Positions 9,380-22,962 are shown, counted from the stretch's first letter. The stretch is 64,000 nucleotides of DNA from Planomonospora sp. ID67723 (GCF_015711605.1 NZ_JABTEZ010000002.1:930001-994000); one strand, 5' to 3'. Program-made: numbers and translations. The notes: generated by a model not told the origin, from the sequence alone.

Positions 9380-10695
9380 GCCCAGTGAGCCCGGTGAGCC
9401 CGGGGAGCATCGTCATCAAGGGCGCCAGGATCCTCGGCGGCGAGCCCGCCGACATCCTGATCGAGGACGGCGTCATCGCCGGGATCGGCCGGGACCTGGC
9501 CGGGGACGAGACCGTCGAGGCGGCGGGCCTCATCGCCCTGCCCGGCCTGGTGGACCTCCACACCCACCTGCGCGAGCCCGGCCGGGAGGACGCCGAGACC
9601 GTCGAGACCGGCACCCGCGCGGCCGCCCTCGGCGGCTACACCGCCGTGCACGCCATGGCCAACACCTCCCCGGTCGCCGACACCGCCGGAGTCGTGGAGC
9701 AGGTCTGGCGGCTCGGGCAGGAGGCCGGTCACTGCGACGTGCAGCCGGTCGGCGCGGTCACCGAGGGGCTGGCCGGCGAGCGGCTGGCCGAGCTCGGCGC
9801 GATGGCCGACTCCGCCGCCCGCGTCCGGGTCTTCTCCGACGACGGCAAGTGCGTCTCCGACGCGGTGCTCATGCGCCGCGCCCTGGAGTACGTCAAGGCC
9901 TTCGACGGGGTCGTGGCCCAGCACGCCCAGGAGCCGCGGCTGACCGCCGGCGCGCAGATGAACGAGGGCGCGGTCTCCGGCAGGCTCGGCCTGACCGGCT
10001 GGCCCGCGGTCGCCGAGGAGGCGATCATCGCCCGCGACTGCCTGCTCGCCGCGCACGTCGGCTCCCGCCTGCACGTCTGCCACCTGTCCACCGCGGGCTC
10101 CGTGGAGATCGTCCGCTGGGCCAAGTCCAAGGGCTGGAACGTCACCGCAGAGGTGACCCCGCACCACCTGCTGCTCACCGACGACCTCGTCGAGGACTCC
10201 CCGGTCGGCGCCTACAACCCGATCTACAAGGTGAACCCGCCGCTGCGCACCCGCGAGGACGTCGAGGCGCTGCGCGCGGCCCTGGCCGACGGCACGATCG
10301 ACGTCGTCGCCACCGACCACGCTCCGCACCCGGTCGAGGACAAGGAGACCGAGTGGGCCGCCGCGGCCATGGGCATGATCGGTCTGGAGACGGCCCTGTC
10401 GGTGGTCCAGGAGGCCATGGTGGAGACCGGCCTGCTCGACTGGGCGGGCGTCGCCGAGCGGATGTCGTACGCCCCGGCGCGGATCGGCCGCCTGGCCGGT
10501 CACGGCCGTCCCATCGAGGTGGGCTCGCCGGCGAACATCACCCTCTACGACCCGTCCGCGCGCGAGGAGGTGGACCCGGGGTCCTACGCCTCCAAGAGCC
10601 GCAACACCCCGTACGAGGGCCGCACTCTGCCCGGCCGCGTCGTGGCCACCTTCCTGCGCGGCCGAGCGACCGTCCTGGACGGCAAGCTCGCATGA
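9376..10695 (+). CDS. pyrC: Dihydroorotase
   Basis: Zinc amidohydrolase closing carbamoyl-aspartate to dihydroorotate; 439 residues. Metal motifs: [10 protein letters not shown] (HxH), the His in HLSTAG, and DHAPH late in the barrel. The start is GTG at 9376, overlapping the pyrB stop. The first codons consist of a nine-base unit GTGAGCCCR repeated three times in frame (SPVSPVSPG), so three consecutive in-frame GTG codons could serve as starts; the conserved protein begins at IVIKGARIL. The stop overlaps an ATG of a 27-codon mini-ORF. Confidence 0.95.
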
Positions 10696-10775
10696 CCACC
10701 GGTGCGCGGGCGTCCCACATCGTGGAGGCGCCCGTCGCCCATGCGCCGGATATTTCATACTTTGTTAAGCAATGA
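10692..10775 (+). CDS. 27-codon mini-ORF linking pyrC to carA
   Basis: Opens on the ATGA overlapping the pyrC stop and ends on another ATGA that opens a nine-codon frame. Encoded peptide starts [14 protein letters not shown] and ends DISYFVKQ. It resembles no family I know. The second half (10745-10800) is distinctly AT-rich for this genome. In Streptomyces a membrane-protein gene usually sits between pyrC and carA; here only this relay of mini-ORFs exists. It may serve translational coupling rather than encode a functional peptide. Confidence 0.4.
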   Translation: MTTGARASHIVEAPVAHAPDISYFVKQ

Positions 10776-10801
10776 CCGAGATGATCGGGATATTTCTGTG
10801 A
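10772..10801 (+). CDS. Nine-codon mini-ORF overlapping the carA start
   Basis: Reads MTEMIGIFL and ends with TGA at 10799-10801, which overlaps the GTG of carA. Together with the preceding mini-ORF it gives an unbroken series of ATGA, ATGA and GTGA overlaps from pyrC to carA. A coupling role is inferred. Confidence 0.35.
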   Translation: MTEMIGIFL

Positions 10802-12046
10802 CTGAGCGAAGCGAGCGAGCCGACGGGCACACCGCGGCCACGGGGGCGACCACCCTCACGGGCGCGGTCCTCGTGCTGGAGGACGGCCGGGTCTTCCACG
10901 GCACCCCTTACGGCGCCGAGGGCGAGACCTTCGGCGAGATGGTCTTCAACACCGGCATGACCGGTTACCAGGAGACCCTCACCGACCCCTCCTACCACCG
11001 CCAGATCGTCGCGATGACCGCGCCGCACATCGGCAACACCGGGGTCAACGACGAGGACCCCGAGTCCTCCCGCGTCTGGGTCTCGGGCTACGTGGTCCGC
11101 GAGCCCGCGCGCGTCTCCTCCAACTGGCGCGCCAACCGCTCCCTGGACGACTACCTGAAGGAGTACGGGGTCGTCGGGATCGCGACCCCCGGCACCCGCG
11201 CCCTCACCCGCCACCTGCGCGAGCGCGGCGCCATGCGCGCCGGCATCTTCTCCGGCGCGGCCCTCGCCCCGGTGGAGGAGCTGCTGGAGCGGGTCCGCCT
11301 CAGCCCCACGATGGAGGGCGCCGACCTGGCCGGGCAGGTCTCCGCCGCCGAGCCGTACGTGATCCCCGCCATCGGCGAGAAGAAGTACACGGTGGCCGCC
11401 GTGGACCTGGGCATCAAGTCCATGACCCCGCACCGGATGGCCGAGCGCGGCTGCGAGGTGCACGTGCTGCCCGCCACCGCCACCGCCGAGGAGATCCTCG
11501 CCCTCGGCCCCGACGGGGTGTTCTTCTCCAACGGCCCCGGCGACCCGGCCACCGCCGACGGCCCGGTGGCCGCCCTGAAGGGCGTGCTGGAGGCGGGCAC
11601 GCCGTTCTTCGGCATCTGCTTCGGCAACCAGATCTTCGGCCGGGCCCTGGGCCTGGGCACCTACAAGCTGCGCTACGGCCACCGCGGGGTCAACCAGCCG
11701 GTCCAGGACCGGCGCACCGGCAAGGTGGAGATCTCCGCGCACAACCACGGCTTCGCCGTGCAGGCCCCGCTGGACGGGGTCTTCGACACGCCGTACGGCC
11801 CGGCGGAGGTCAGCCACGTCAACCTCAACGACGACTGCGTCGAGGGCCTGCGCCTGGTCGACCGGCCCGCCTTCAGCGTGCAGTACCACCCCGAGGCCGC
11901 GGCAGGGCCGCACGACTCGGCGAGCCTGTTCGACCAGTTCTGCCGTCTGATGGAGCGGTCGATGGGGCGGGCGACCGGCGAGGGGCGAGCCGTCGGCGGA
12001 GAGAACGAGGAGCTGAGCGCGGCCATGGACGCAGAGGAGAGCAAGG

Positions 12047-12054
<8 letters not shown>
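10798..12054 (+). CDS. carA: Carbamoyl-phosphate synthase small subunit
   Basis: Glutamine amidotransferase subunit supplying ammonia to CarB; 418 residues. The N-terminal CPSase domain has [20 protein letters not shown]. The class I amidotransferase triad lies in [12 protein letters not shown] (Cys) and [14 protein letters not shown] (His, Glu). Start GTG at 10798 overlaps the stop of a mini-ORF and adds an extra [10 protein letters not shown] prefix before the conserved region. The last about 23 residues after RSMGRA are not conserved and fall on a degenerate copy of the interspersed repeat found after carB. The stop overlaps the carB GTG. Confidence 0.95.
11987..12029 (+). repeat. Degenerate copy of the carB-end repeat inside the carA 3' end
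   Basis: Starting at GAGCCGTCGGCGGAG, this 43-base stretch matches 37 positions of the unit found twice after carB (15366-15408 and 15455-15497). Read in the unit's own frame, which is not the carA frame, it gives [14 protein letters not shown], close to [14 protein letters not shown] of the intact units. It sits just before the carA/carB overlap. Confidence 0.65.
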
Positions 12055-15363
<3,309 letters not shown>

Positions 15364-15367
<4 letters not shown>

Positions 15368-15456
15368 GCCGTCGGCGGAGTGAGCGAGGAGCCGAACGCG
15401 ACCATGGGCGGGAGCGGCTGAGGCGAGGAGTGAGCGAAGCGGGCGGTGAAGGATGA
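15364..15456 (+). CDS. 30-residue repeat-encoded mini-ORF after carB (unit 1)
   Basis: ATG at 15364 overlaps the carB TGA. The peptide begins [20 protein letters not shown] and ends [10 protein letters not shown], the same ending as CarB. It is strongly basic and has no recognised domain. Its TGA overlaps the ATG of the second unit. Probably a translational relay; function as a peptide is not supported. Confidence 0.45.
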
Positions 15457-15518
15457 GCCGTCGGCGGAGTGAGCGAGGAGCCGAACGCGACCATCGGCAG
15501 GGGCAGTTGCGAGGCTGA
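15453..15518 (+). CDS. 21-residue repeat-encoded mini-ORF after carB (unit 2)
   Basis: Opens on the TGA of unit 1 and encodes [21 protein letters not shown]. The last seven residues differ from unit 1 because the second copy is truncated by divergence. It ends 48 bases before the pyrK start, so direct coupling to pyrK is lost. Confidence 0.4.
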   Translation: MSRRRSERGAERDHRQGQLRG

Positions 15519-15566
15519 CGGCTCAGGGGGCGTTCTCGCGGGCCGGCGAGGGCGCCCCCGGCGGAG

Positions 15567-16442
15567 GTGAGGGAGACGGCTGTAACCCCGGTGCAGGTCA
15601 CCGGTACGGTGCTGACGACGCGCCAGGTCGATGCCTACCATGCGCTGACCGTGGTGGCACCCGGCATCGCCGAGCGCTTCCGGCCCGGCCACTTCGTGGC
15701 GGTGGCCGTGGGCGGCTCCGGCACGTCCATGCTGACCCGGCGGGCCTTCTCCATCCATGACGTCAAGCCCGACTACGGCGGTACGGTCGAGTTCGTCTTC
15801 GCGGTCAACGGCCCCGGCACCGCCTGGCTCGCCGAGCGCCGCGCCCGCGACACGCTGGACCTGGTCGGCCCGCTCGGCCGCCCGTTCCCGCTGCCCCGGG
15901 ACCCGGTCACCTGCGTCATGGTCGGCGACGAGTACGGCTCGGCCGTGCTCTTCGCCGTCGCCGACGCGCTCCAGCGGCGCGGGTGCCGGGTCGACTTCGT
16001 GCTCGGCGGGGCCTCGGCCGGCCGGGTCTTCGGCGCGATGCGCGCCCGCCGGATGGCGGAGACCACCACCCTGACCACGGAGGACGGCTCGCTCGGCATG
16101 CGCGGCAGGGTCACCGACGCGCTGCCCGGGGTGATCGCCGACGTGCGGGCGGACGCGGTCTACGCCAGCGGCCCGATGGAGACGCTGCGCGGCGTGACCG
16201 CGGTGGCGGTCGAGTTCGACATCCCGGTCCAGGCGGCCGTGGAGGAGCGGATGGCCTGCGGGATCGGCGTCTGCATGACATGCGTGCTGCCGGTCATCGG
16301 AGACGACGGGATCACCAGGATGGTCCGATCGTGCGTGGAGGGGCCGGTCTTCCGGGGCGAGCGCGTCCGCTTCGACGATGTGGGAACGATCCCGTTCGAC
16401 GCGCTCGGAGCACCCGGCGGAGGATCGCGGAATGCCGGTTGA
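15567..16442 (+). CDS. pyrK: Dihydroorotate dehydrogenase electron-transfer subunit PyrK
   Basis: FAD and [2Fe-2S] protein that passes electrons from PyrD to NAD; 291 residues. The flavin-binding motif is seen as RRAFSIHDV (about 53-61), and the iron-sulfur cysteines in CGIGVCMTC with a further Cys in MVRSC. Its presence makes the following PyrD a type 1B (NAD-linked) enzyme. GTG at 15567 is used, but its ribosome-binding site is poorly spaced; GTG at 15591 is possible. The stop overlaps pyrD by 11 bases. Confidence 0.93.
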   Translation: MRETAVTPVQVTGTVLTTRQVDAYHALTVVAPGIAERFRPGHFVAVAVGGSGTSMLTRRAFSIHDVKPDYGGTVEFVFAVNGPGTAWLAERRARDTLDLVGPLGRPFPLPRDPVTCVMVGDEYGSAVLFAVADALQRRGCRVDFVLGGASAGRVFGAMRARRMAETTTLTTEDGSLGMRGRVTDALPGVIADVRADAVYASGPMETLRGVTAVAVEFDIPVQAAVEERMACGIGVCMTCVLPVIGDDGITRMVRSCVEGPVFRGERVRFDDVGTIPFDALGAPGGGSRNAG

Positions 16443-17406
16443 CATGCGGACGTACCTGGGACACGTGGAGCTGGCCAACCCGGTGGTCACCGCCGCCGGG
16501 TGCGCGGGGTCGGGCTCCGAGCTGGCCCAGTTCTTCGACCTGGGCAGGATCGGCGCGGTGACCACCCGGTCGATCACGATGGCGCCCAGGGCGGGCCGCC
16601 CGACCCCCAGGATGGCCGAGACGCCCTCCGGCCTGCTGAACGCCGTCGGGCTGCAGGGGCCCGGCGTGGACGCCTTCCTGGCGCGGGAGCTGCCCTGGCT
16701 GGCCCAGCGCAACGTCCGGACCGTGGTCTCCATCGGCGGCGGCACCGTGGCCGAGTACACCGCGCTGGCCCGCAGGCTCAACGACGCACCCGGCGTGACC
16801 GCCGTGGAGGTCAACCTGTCCTGCCCCAATATCGAGGACCGCGGGCGGGTCTTCGCCCGCGACGGCGGGGCCTCGGCCGAGGTGATCGCCTCGGTGCGCG
16901 CGGTGATGCGCTACGACGTGCCGGTGGTGGCCAAGCTCTCGCCGGACACCGCCGACATCGTGAGCGTCGCCAGAGCCTGCGTGGACGGGGGCGCCGACGC
17001 CCTGTCGATGATCAACAATCCGCTGGGCATGAGCATCGACACCGAGACCATGCTCCCTGCGCTGGCCGCGGGCACCGGAGGGCTGTCCGGACCGGCCATC
17101 CGGCCGCTGGCCGTACGCTGCGTGTGGCAGGTCCGCACCGCGCTGCCCGGCGTGCCCATCATCGGCATGGGCGGTGTGCTGACCGGCAGGGACGCCTTCG
17201 AGCTCATCCTCGCCGGCGCCTGCGTCGTCGCCGTGGGCACCGCGCTGTTCCACGATCCCTACGCCTGCACACGGGTCCTGCGCGAGCTGGAGGAGCTCGT
17301 GGCGGCCCGGGGATACCAGCGGCTGGCCGACGTGATCGGACTGGCCCACCGCCCGCCGGGAGCGGCCGCCCGGCACCGCACGGACTTCGAGGAGAGCTCC
17401 CTGTGA
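16432..17406 (+). CDS. pyrD: Dihydroorotate dehydrogenase, catalytic subunit (type 1B)
   Basis: FMN TIM-barrel enzyme oxidising dihydroorotate to orotate; 324 residues. The catalytic cysteine lies in [23 protein letters not shown] and [20 protein letters not shown] (phosphate-binding end) are conserved. Type 1B is inferred from the adjacent pyrK. ATG at 16432 with GGAGG about ten bases upstream is chosen over ATG at 16444. The stop overlaps pyrF by GTGA. Confidence 0.94.
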   Translation: MPVDMRTYLGHVELANPVVTAAGCAGSGSELAQFFDLGRIGAVTTRSITMAPRAGRPTPRMAETPSGLLNAVGLQGPGVDAFLARELPWLAQRNVRTVVSIGGGTVAEYTALARRLNDAPGVTAVEVNLSCPNIEDRGRVFARDGGASAEVIASVRAVMRYDVPVVAKLSPDTADIVSVARACVDGGADALSMINNPLGMSIDTETMLPALAAGTGGLSGPAIRPLAVRCVWQVRTALPGVPIIGMGGVLTGRDAFELILAGACVVAVGTALFHDPYACTRVLRELEELVAARGYQRLADVIGLAHRPPGAAARHRTDFEESSL

Positions 17407-18116
17407 CCCCCGCCCCGATCGCCGTCGCACTGGACGCGCCCGACCTGGAGACCGCGGCCCGCTGGGCGAGCCTGGTGACCCCGCATGTCAGCACGGTCAA
17501 GGTGGGGCTCGAACTCTACCTGCGCTACGGCCCCGACGTGATCGCCTCGGTGCGCGGGGCGAGCGGGGTGCGGGTGTTCCTGGATCTGAAGCTGCACGAC
17601 ATCCCCAACACCGTGGCCGGAGCCGCCCGGGCCGTGGCGCGGCTCAAACCCGCGATCCTGACCGTCCACGCGGCCGGGGGACCGGCCATGATCCGCGCCG
17701 CGGTGGAAGCCGCCCCCGCCACCCAGATCGCGGCCGTGACGGTGCTCACGTCGCTCTCAGAGGCCGATCTGGAGCGCACGGGCATCGCCGGCCCGCCCGG
17801 GGACGCCGTGCGCCGTCTGTCGGTCCTGGCCGTCGCCGCGGGCGCCGGGGCCCTCGTCTGCTCGCCGCGTGAGGTCGCCGCGGTGCGTGCGGAGGTCGGG
17901 CCGGACATCACCTTGATCACTCCCGGCGTCCGCCCCGTGGGCGCCGACAGTCAAGATCAGGCAAGAGTAGCGACTCCCGAACGGGCTTTCGCCGACGGGG
18001 CCGACCTTCTGGTGATCGGCCGCCCGATCACCGGCTCCGCGGACCCCGGGGCGGCGGCGGCGGGCATCGCCGCGGCGCTCCGCCGGGCCGCCGGGACCGC
18101 CGGGCGGAGTGTGTGA
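17403..18116 (+). CDS. pyrF: Orotidine 5'-phosphate decarboxylase
   Basis: Decarboxylates OMP to UMP, the last step of the operon's pathway; 237 residues. The catalytic Lys/Asp stretch is [13 protein letters not shown] (about 59-71). [20 protein letters not shown] and [13 protein letters not shown] near the end bind phosphate. GTG at 17403 overlaps the pyrD stop. Orotate phosphoribosyltransferase (pyrE) is not in the window, so the operon lacks only this step. Confidence 0.95.
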   Translation: MTPAPIAVALDAPDLETAARWASLVTPHVSTVKVGLELYLRYGPDVIASVRGASGVRVFLDLKLHDIPNTVAGAARAVARLKPAILTVHAAGGPAMIRAAVEAAPATQIAAVTVLTSLSEADLERTGIAGPPGDAVRRLSVLAVAAGAGALVCSPREVAAVRAEVGPDITLITPGVRPVGADSQDQARVATPERAFADGADLLVIGRPITGSADPGAAAAGIAAALRRAAGTAGRSV

Positions 18117-18168
18117 TCTACGTCGCCGGAAACGCGGAGTTAGGCGTCATTTGATCGACACTTGGCAA

Positions 18169-18174
18169 TATAGT
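18169..18174 (+). promoter_or_regulatory. Candidate -10 element of mihF
   Basis: TATAGT within the only AT-rich patch of the pyrF-mihF gap. No convincing -35 at 16-18 bases (TCATTT at best). It would give a leader of about 120 bases for mihF. Confidence 0.4.
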
Positions 18175-18302
18175 GGGCACGGAGCGTTAAGAACTGGCTT
18201 TTCTGTGGGGAGAAACCGGCCTTGACGTTGCTTGGAGCGCCATGACCAGCTAGTTTCCCTTCCCGTCCGAGTACATCGACAGGAAATTCGAGGTGACCCG
18301 GC

Positions 18303-18626
18303 GTGGCTCTTCCTCCCCTTACACCTGAGCAGCGCGCCGCAGCCCTAGAGAAGGCTGCCAAGGCCCGCCGAGAGCGTGCCGAGGTCAAGAACCGCCTGAA
18401 GCACGGTGCGGTCTCTCTGACCGAGGTGCTCAAGGACGGGCAGGCCGACGACGTCATCGGCAAGATGAAGGTCTCTGCCCTCCTGGAGTCGCTCCCCGGC
18501 GTGGGCAAGGTCCGCGCCAAGCAGCTCATGGAGCGGCTGGGCATCGCCGAGTCCCGCCGCGTGCGGGGTCTCGGCGCCAACCAGCGCGCCTCCCTTGAGC
18601 GTGAGTTCGGTGGAGCCGAGGGCTAG
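18303..18626 (+). CDS. mihF: Integration host factor, actinobacterial type (mIHF/sIHF)
   Basis: Nucleoid-associated DNA-binding protein of 107 residues. N-terminal long helix [21 protein letters not shown]-terminal helix-two-turn-helix [20 protein letters not shown] followed by [15 protein letters not shown], which contacts DNA. Length and the neighbour gmk are typical of the actinobacterial gene. Start GTG at 18303. Confidence 0.95.
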   Translation: MALPPLTPEQRAAALEKAAKARRERAEVKNRLKHGAVSLTEVLKDGQADDVIGKMKVSALLESLPGVGKVRAKQLMERLGIAESRRVRGLGANQRASLEREFGGAEG

Positions 18627-18688
18627 TCTCGGTTCCGTACCAGCACGTTCATCCCGCGTCGGCGGGGGCGCATCACGGGGGGTTCGGA

Positions 18689-19393
18689 GTGACCGGAACG
18701 TCGTGGCCCGATGAGAATCGGGCTCCGGAGGAAGCCGCGGCGAGCGGATCCGGTGGCTCCACACCTCCGGCCGGCAGCCCGGAGGAGGCGAGAGCCTCCG
18801 CCGGGCCGGCCGGCAACCGCCTGACGGTCCTGTCCGGGCCGTCGGGCGTGGGCAAGTCCACGGTCGTCGCCGAGCTTCGACGGGCACACCCCGAGGTGTG
18901 GCTGTCGGTCTCGGTGACCACCAGGAAGCCACGCCCGGGGGAGACCCACGGGGTGGAGTACTTCTTCGCCGCCGACGACGAGTTCGACCGGCTCATCGCC
19001 GACGGGGAGCTGCTGGAGTGGGCCGAGTTCGCCGGCAACCGGTACGGAACCCCGCGGACGCCGCTCCTCAAGAAGCTCGCCGCCGGGACCCCCGCGCTGC
19101 TGGAGATCGACCTGCAGGGGGCGCGTCAGGTCCGCGCGACCATGCCGGAGGCGCTGCTGGTCTTCCTGGCCCCGCCGAGCTGGGAGGAGCTGGAGAAGCG
19201 CCTGCGCGGCAGGGGCACCGAGCCGGAGGACGTCATCGCCCGCCGGCTCGCCGCGGGGCGGGTCGAGATGGCCGCCGAGCAGGAGTTCGACCTGACCTTG
19301 GTGAACACGTCCGTCGATGACGTATGTCATCGGCTGATAGCCTTGATGGCCGATGCTCCCGAGGCCTCTGGCCCCGGACGTTCACCTAGCTAG
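18689..19393 (+). CDS. gmk: Guanylate kinase
   Basis: Phosphorylates GMP to GDP; 234 residues. P-loop [12 protein letters not shown] around residue 50, substrate loop [19 protein letters not shown], lid region [16 protein letters not shown]. The first about 40 residues are a Gly/Ser/Pro-rich extension not shared by the family, so the true start may be further in, but no better one is obvious. The gene overlaps nothing; rpoZ follows after 13 bases. Confidence 0.95.
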   Translation: MTGTSWPDENRAPEEAAASGSGGSTPPAGSPEEARASAGPAGNRLTVLSGPSGVGKSTVVAELRRAHPEVWLSVSVTTRKPRPGETHGVEYFFAADDEFDRLIADGELLEWAEFAGNRYGTPRTPLLKKLAAGTPALLEIDLQGARQVRATMPEALLVFLAPPSWEELEKRLRGRGTEPEDVIARRLAAGRVEMAAEQEFDLTLVNTSVDDVCHRLIALMADAPEASGPGRSPS

Positions 19394-19406
19394 GGGAAGA
19401 CACAAC

Positions 19407-19670
19407 GTGGCAAGCAACGCCGCTTACGCGGAAGGCATCACCAACCCGTCGATCGACGCGCTGCTCGACATCGTCGACAGCAAGTACAGCCTCGTGATCT
19501 TCGGTTCGAAGCGCGCCCGCCAGATCAACGCCTACTATTCCCAGCTCGGCGAGGGCCTGCTGGAGTACGTCGGCCCGCTGGTGGAGACCCACGCGCAGGA
19601 GAAGCCGCTCTCCATCGCGCTGCGCGAGGTCAGCGAGGGCCTGCTCACCTCCGAGCCCATCGAGGGCTAG
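19407..19670 (+). CDS. rpoZ: RNA polymerase omega subunit
   Basis: Small RNA polymerase assembly subunit of 87 residues. Conserved [18 protein letters not shown] and [11 protein letters not shown], followed by [15 protein letters not shown]. Start GTG at 19407 is preceded by AGGGGAAG ten bases upstream. The order gmk-rpoZ-coaBC-metK-priA is the common bacterial arrangement. Confidence 0.96.
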   Translation: MASNAAYAEGITNPSIDALLDIVDSKYSLVIFGSKRARQINAYYSQLGEGLLEYVGPLVETHAQEKPLSIALREVSEGLLTSEPIEG

Positions 19671-19678
19671 TCCTTCAC

Positions 19679-20908
19679 ATGGGGACGCCCGGTGCGGACG
19701 CGCCCGCGAAGCCGAGCGTCGTCCTGGGAGTGAGCGCGGGCATCGCCGCCTACAAGGCGTGCGAGCTGCTGCGCCTGTTCACCGAGTCCGGTCACGACGT
19801 CAGGGTCATCCCGACCAAGGAGGCGCTGCGTTTCGTCGGCGAGCCGACCTGGGCCGCGCTCTCCGGCAATCCGGTGAGCGCCGACGTCTGGGACGCCGTG
19901 AACGAGGTGCCGCACGTCCGGATCGGCCAGGGCGCCGACCTGGTGGTGGTCGCCCCCGCCACCGCCGACGTGCTCGCCAAGGCCGCCCACGGCCTCGCCG
20001 GAGACCTGCTGACCAACACCCTGCTCACCGCGCGCTGCCCGGTGGTCTTCGCCCCGGCGATGCACACCGAGATGTGGGAGCACCCGGCGACCCAGGCCAA
20101 CGTGGCCACCCTGCGCGAGCGCGGCGCCCTCGTCCTCGATCCCGCCGTGGGCCGTCTCACCGGGGCCGACACCGGACGCGGGCGGCTGCCCGACCCCGTG
20201 GAGATCTTCGAGGTCTGCCGCCGGGTCCTGGCCGGCCGCTCCCTCGACCTGGCCGGCCGTCACCTGGTCATCTCGGCCGGGGGCACCCGCGAGGCCATCG
20301 ACCCGGTCCGGTTCATCGGCAACCGCTCCTCGGGCCTGCAGGGCTACGCGCTGGCCCGGACGGCCGCCGCCCGCGGCGCCCGGGTCACGCTGGTCGCCGC
20401 CAACGTCGCGCTGCCCGATCCCGCCGGGGTCGCGGTGGTGCGGGTCGAGTCGGCCCTGCAACTGCGCGAGGCCGTGCTGGAGGCGGTGGAGGGCGCCGAC
20501 GCCGTGGTGATGGCCGCCGCCGTCGCCGACTTCCGGCCCGCGGCGCGGAGCGACTCGAAGATCAAAAAGACCTCGGCCGAACCCGACGCCATCCATCTGG
20601 TGAAAAATCCAGACATTCTGGCGGAGTTGGGGGAGCGGCGCCGCGAGGGTGCCAAGCCGTACCCGGCGGTGATCGCGGGGTTCGCTGCCGAGACCGACGA
20701 CGTCCTCGCCAACGGGCGGGCCAAGCTCGCACGCAAGGGCTGCGACCTGCTCGTCGTCAACCAGGTGGGGGAGAACCTCGCCTTCGGCACCCCTGACAAC
20801 GCCGCGGTGGTCCTGGTCGCGGACGCGGATCCCGTGGAGATCCCGCGCGGGCCGAAGGAGGCCCTGGCCGACGTGGTCTGGGACCTGGTGGCCGCTCGCC
20901 TCCCCTGA
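19679..20908 (+). CDS. coaBC: Bifunctional phosphopantothenoylcysteine decarboxylase / phosphopantothenate-cysteine ligase
   Basis: Two steps of coenzyme A synthesis in one 409-residue protein. The FMN-binding CoaC half (1-185) contains GVSAGIAAYKACEL, APATADVLAKAAHG and PAMHTEMWEHPA. The CoaB half (190-409) begins with HLVISAGGTREAIDPVRF and has GNRSSGLQGYALA and KIKKT. Only eight bases separate it from rpoZ. Confidence 0.95.
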   Translation: MGTPGADAPAKPSVVLGVSAGIAAYKACELLRLFTESGHDVRVIPTKEALRFVGEPTWAALSGNPVSADVWDAVNEVPHVRIGQGADLVVVAPATADVLAKAAHGLAGDLLTNTLLTARCPVVFAPAMHTEMWEHPATQANVATLRERGALVLDPAVGRLTGADTGRGRLPDPVEIFEVCRRVLAGRSLDLAGRHLVISAGGTREAIDPVRFIGNRSSGLQGYALARTAAARGARVTLVAANVALPDPAGVAVVRVESALQLREAVLEAVEGADAVVMAAAVADFRPAARSDSKIKKTSAEPDAIHLVKNPDILAELGERRREGAKPYPAVIAGFAAETDDVLANGRAKLARKGCDLLVVNQVGENLAFGTPDNAAVVLVADADPVEIPRGPKEALADVVWDLVAARLP

Positions 20909-21038
20909 GGCCGGGTCGCAGGGTGCGGGCCCGGTGGAACCGATCGGGGAGCGAAGTCCCGATCCGCTTGCCGGAGATCTCCTCCCGACGGATACTGCGT
21001 CCGGAGTGACCTGGAACGCCGCACCAGGGGGTCTGATC

Positions 21039-21407
21039 ATGCCGGTGTCCGCCGCCGTCAGAGCGCGCTGCCGTGCCCTGCTCCCTCCCGGGCAGGACAT
21101 CCGCTACATCCTGCCCGCGCTCTCGGTGGGCTCGCCGGTGATGGCGACCTTCCTGATCGTCGTCACCGGTGAGACGGTCGCGGTGCTGTCCACCAAGTTC
21201 TTCGACCGGGACGTGCCCACCGCGGTCTACGCCACTCACTCCCGGCGGACCCGGCTCGGGCCGGTGGAGTTCTCCTCGGGTGCGGCGATCGAGCTCGGCG
21301 GCATGATGTTCGAGATCGAAGAGGAGTACGGCGCGGTGGTATGCGCCGCCGACGCCGAGGTCTTCGCCCCCGAGACGCTCCCGCCCGACCCGCTTCCCCA
21401 TCTCTGA
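21039..21407 (+). CDS. Hypothetical protein
   Basis: No family recognised. From ATG at 21039 (AGGGGG eight bases upstream) it has 122 residues. The middle part [21 protein letters not shown] and [20 protein letters not shown] suggests a small beta-rich fold, perhaps PH-like. The frame is open back to GTG at 20934 (157 residues), which would add a poorly structured leader. It lies between coaBC and metK on the same strand; a link to either pathway is not evident. Confidence 0.65.
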   Translation: MPVSAAVRARCRALLPPGQDIRYILPALSVGSPVMATFLIVVTGETVAVLSTKFFDRDVPTAVYATHSRRTRLGPVEFSSGAAIELGGMMFEIEEEYGAVVCAADAEVFAPETLPPDPLPHL

Positions 21408-21609
21408 CCGCGCCGCGGCCGGCCGTCCGGCGGCTCCCGGTCCCATGGGGAGAGGCCGGGGTCCGAGAGTTTCGCACGTTGGGAGAAGCCCGAATTCGAG
21501 ATGGTTTCACAAGCCTGCTCCAGGTGGAGCTAGACTTCGGCGGAACGCTACCGGTGTCCCCGCACCGGCGCCCACAACCGCCAGCAGCCGCTGCATGAGG
21601 AGCCCTGAC

Positions 21610-22797
21610 TTGTCCCGCCGCCTTTTCACCTCCGAGTCGGTCACCGAGGGCCACCCGGACAAGATCGCAGACCAGATCAGTGACGCGATTCTCGACGCCA
21701 TGCTCAAGGGTGACCCCAAGAGCCGGGTCGCGGTCGAGACGTTGATCACCACCGGTCAGGTCCACGTCGCCGGAGAGGTGACGACGGAGACCTACGTCGA
21801 CATCCCCGGCCTCATCCGGGAGAAGATCCTCCAGATCGGCTACGACGCCTCGCACAAGGGCTTCGACGGCGCCTCCTGCGGCGTTTCGGTCTCCATCGGC
21901 GCGCAGTCGCCCGACATCGCCCAGGGCGTCGACGACGCCTACGAGCACCGCGAGGAGGGCGACACCGACGAGCTCGACCGCCAGGGCGCGGGCGACCAGG
22001 GCCTGATGTTCGGTTACGCGACCAACGAGACCCCCGAGCTGATGCCGCTCCCGATCCAGCTGGCGCACCGCCTGGCCGAGCGCCTGTCGCAGGTCCGCAA
22101 GGACGGCACGGTGCCCTACCTGCGGCCCGACGGCAAGACCCAGGTCACCATCGAGTACGACGGCAACAAGCCGGTCCGCCTCGACACGGTCGTCGTCTCC
22201 ACCCAGCACGCCGCCGAGATCGACCTCAAGGAGATGCTCGCGCCGGACATCAAGGAGCACGTGGTCGACCCGGTGCTCGCGGGCATCGAGCTCGAGACCG
22301 AGGGCTACCGCCTGCTGGTCAACCCGACCGGCCGCTTCGAGATCGGCGGCCCGATGGGCGACGCCGGCCTGACCGGCCGCAAGATCATCGTTGACACCTA
22401 CGGCGGCATGGCCCGCCACGGCGGCGGCGCCTTCTCCGGCAAGGACCCGTCCAAGGTCGACCGCTCGGCCGCCTACGCGATGCGCTGGGTCGCCAAGAAC
22501 ATCGTCGCCGCCGGCCTGGCCGACCGCGCCGAGGTCCAGGTCGCCTACGCCATCGGCAAGGCGCACCCGGTCGGCGTCTTCGTCGAGACCTTCGGCACCG
22601 AGAAGATCGACGTCGCGAAGATCCAGGACGCCGTGCTCCAGGTCTTCGACCTGCGCCCGGCCGCGATCATCCGCGACCTGGACCTGCTCCGCCCGATCTA
22701 CTCGCCGACCGCCGCCTACGGGCACTTCGGCCGCAAGGAGTTCTCCTGGGAGTCCACCGACCGCGCCGAGGCGCTGCGCACCGCCGCCGGTCTGTAG
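21610..22797 (+). CDS. metK: S-adenosylmethionine synthetase
   Basis: Makes SAM from ATP and methionine; 395 residues. Signatures: [14 protein letters not shown] near the start, [12 protein letters not shown] (hexapeptide region) and [19 protein letters not shown] at 21610 is chosen since it gives the family N-terminus SRRLFTSE and has AGGAG seven bases upstream; ATG at 21595 would add five residues. No SAM riboswitch was recognised in the 200-base leader. A strong terminator follows. Confidence 0.95.
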   Translation: MSRRLFTSESVTEGHPDKIADQISDAILDAMLKGDPKSRVAVETLITTGQVHVAGEVTTETYVDIPGLIREKILQIGYDASHKGFDGASCGVSVSIGAQSPDIAQGVDDAYEHREEGDTDELDRQGAGDQGLMFGYATNETPELMPLPIQLAHRLAERLSQVRKDGTVPYLRPDGKTQVTIEYDGNKPVRLDTVVVSTQHAAEIDLKEMLAPDIKEHVVDPVLAGIELETEGYRLLVNPTGRFEIGGPMGDAGLTGRKIIVDTYGGMARHGGGAFSGKDPSKVDRSAAYAMRWVAKNIVAAGLADRAEVQVAYAIGKAHPVGVFVETFGTEKIDVAKIQDAVLQVFDLRPAAIIRDLDLLRPIYSPTAAYGHFGRKEFSWESTDRAEALRTAAGL

Positions 22798-22807
22798 GAG
22801 TCGTTCC

Positions 22808-22846
22808 GGGAGGGCCCCGGCGAGCCTCGCTCGCCGGGGCCCTCCC
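22808..22846 (+). terminator. Terminator after metK
   Basis: Perfect 17-bp stem GGGAGGGCCCCGGCGAG with its complement, five-base loop, then GTTTCC. It begins eleven bases after the metK stop. Confidence 0.85.
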
Positions 22847-22962
22847 GTTTCCGCCGCCGGGGCGGGCGTCCTGGCGGGGCCTGGCCGTACCCGCAGGCGC
22901 CCATGTCCCGGCCGGCCGGATCGCCGCCCGCGATGTCTGGTCTGTGGGCTAACGTCTGCTCC

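Noticed and set aside
18117-18302. Small gene in the pyrF-mihF gap
   Set aside because: No open frame with a ribosome-binding site; the region looks like a promoter and leader.
21408-21609. Possible SAM riboswitch upstream of metK
   Set aside because: Only a short CTCC/GGAG hairpin is visible; none of the conserved SAM riboswitch cores could be found.
22903-22962. Longer start of the amidohydrolase
   Set aside because: The extra 20 residues are not family-like and ATG at 22963 gives the usual N-terminus SLLLRNARV.
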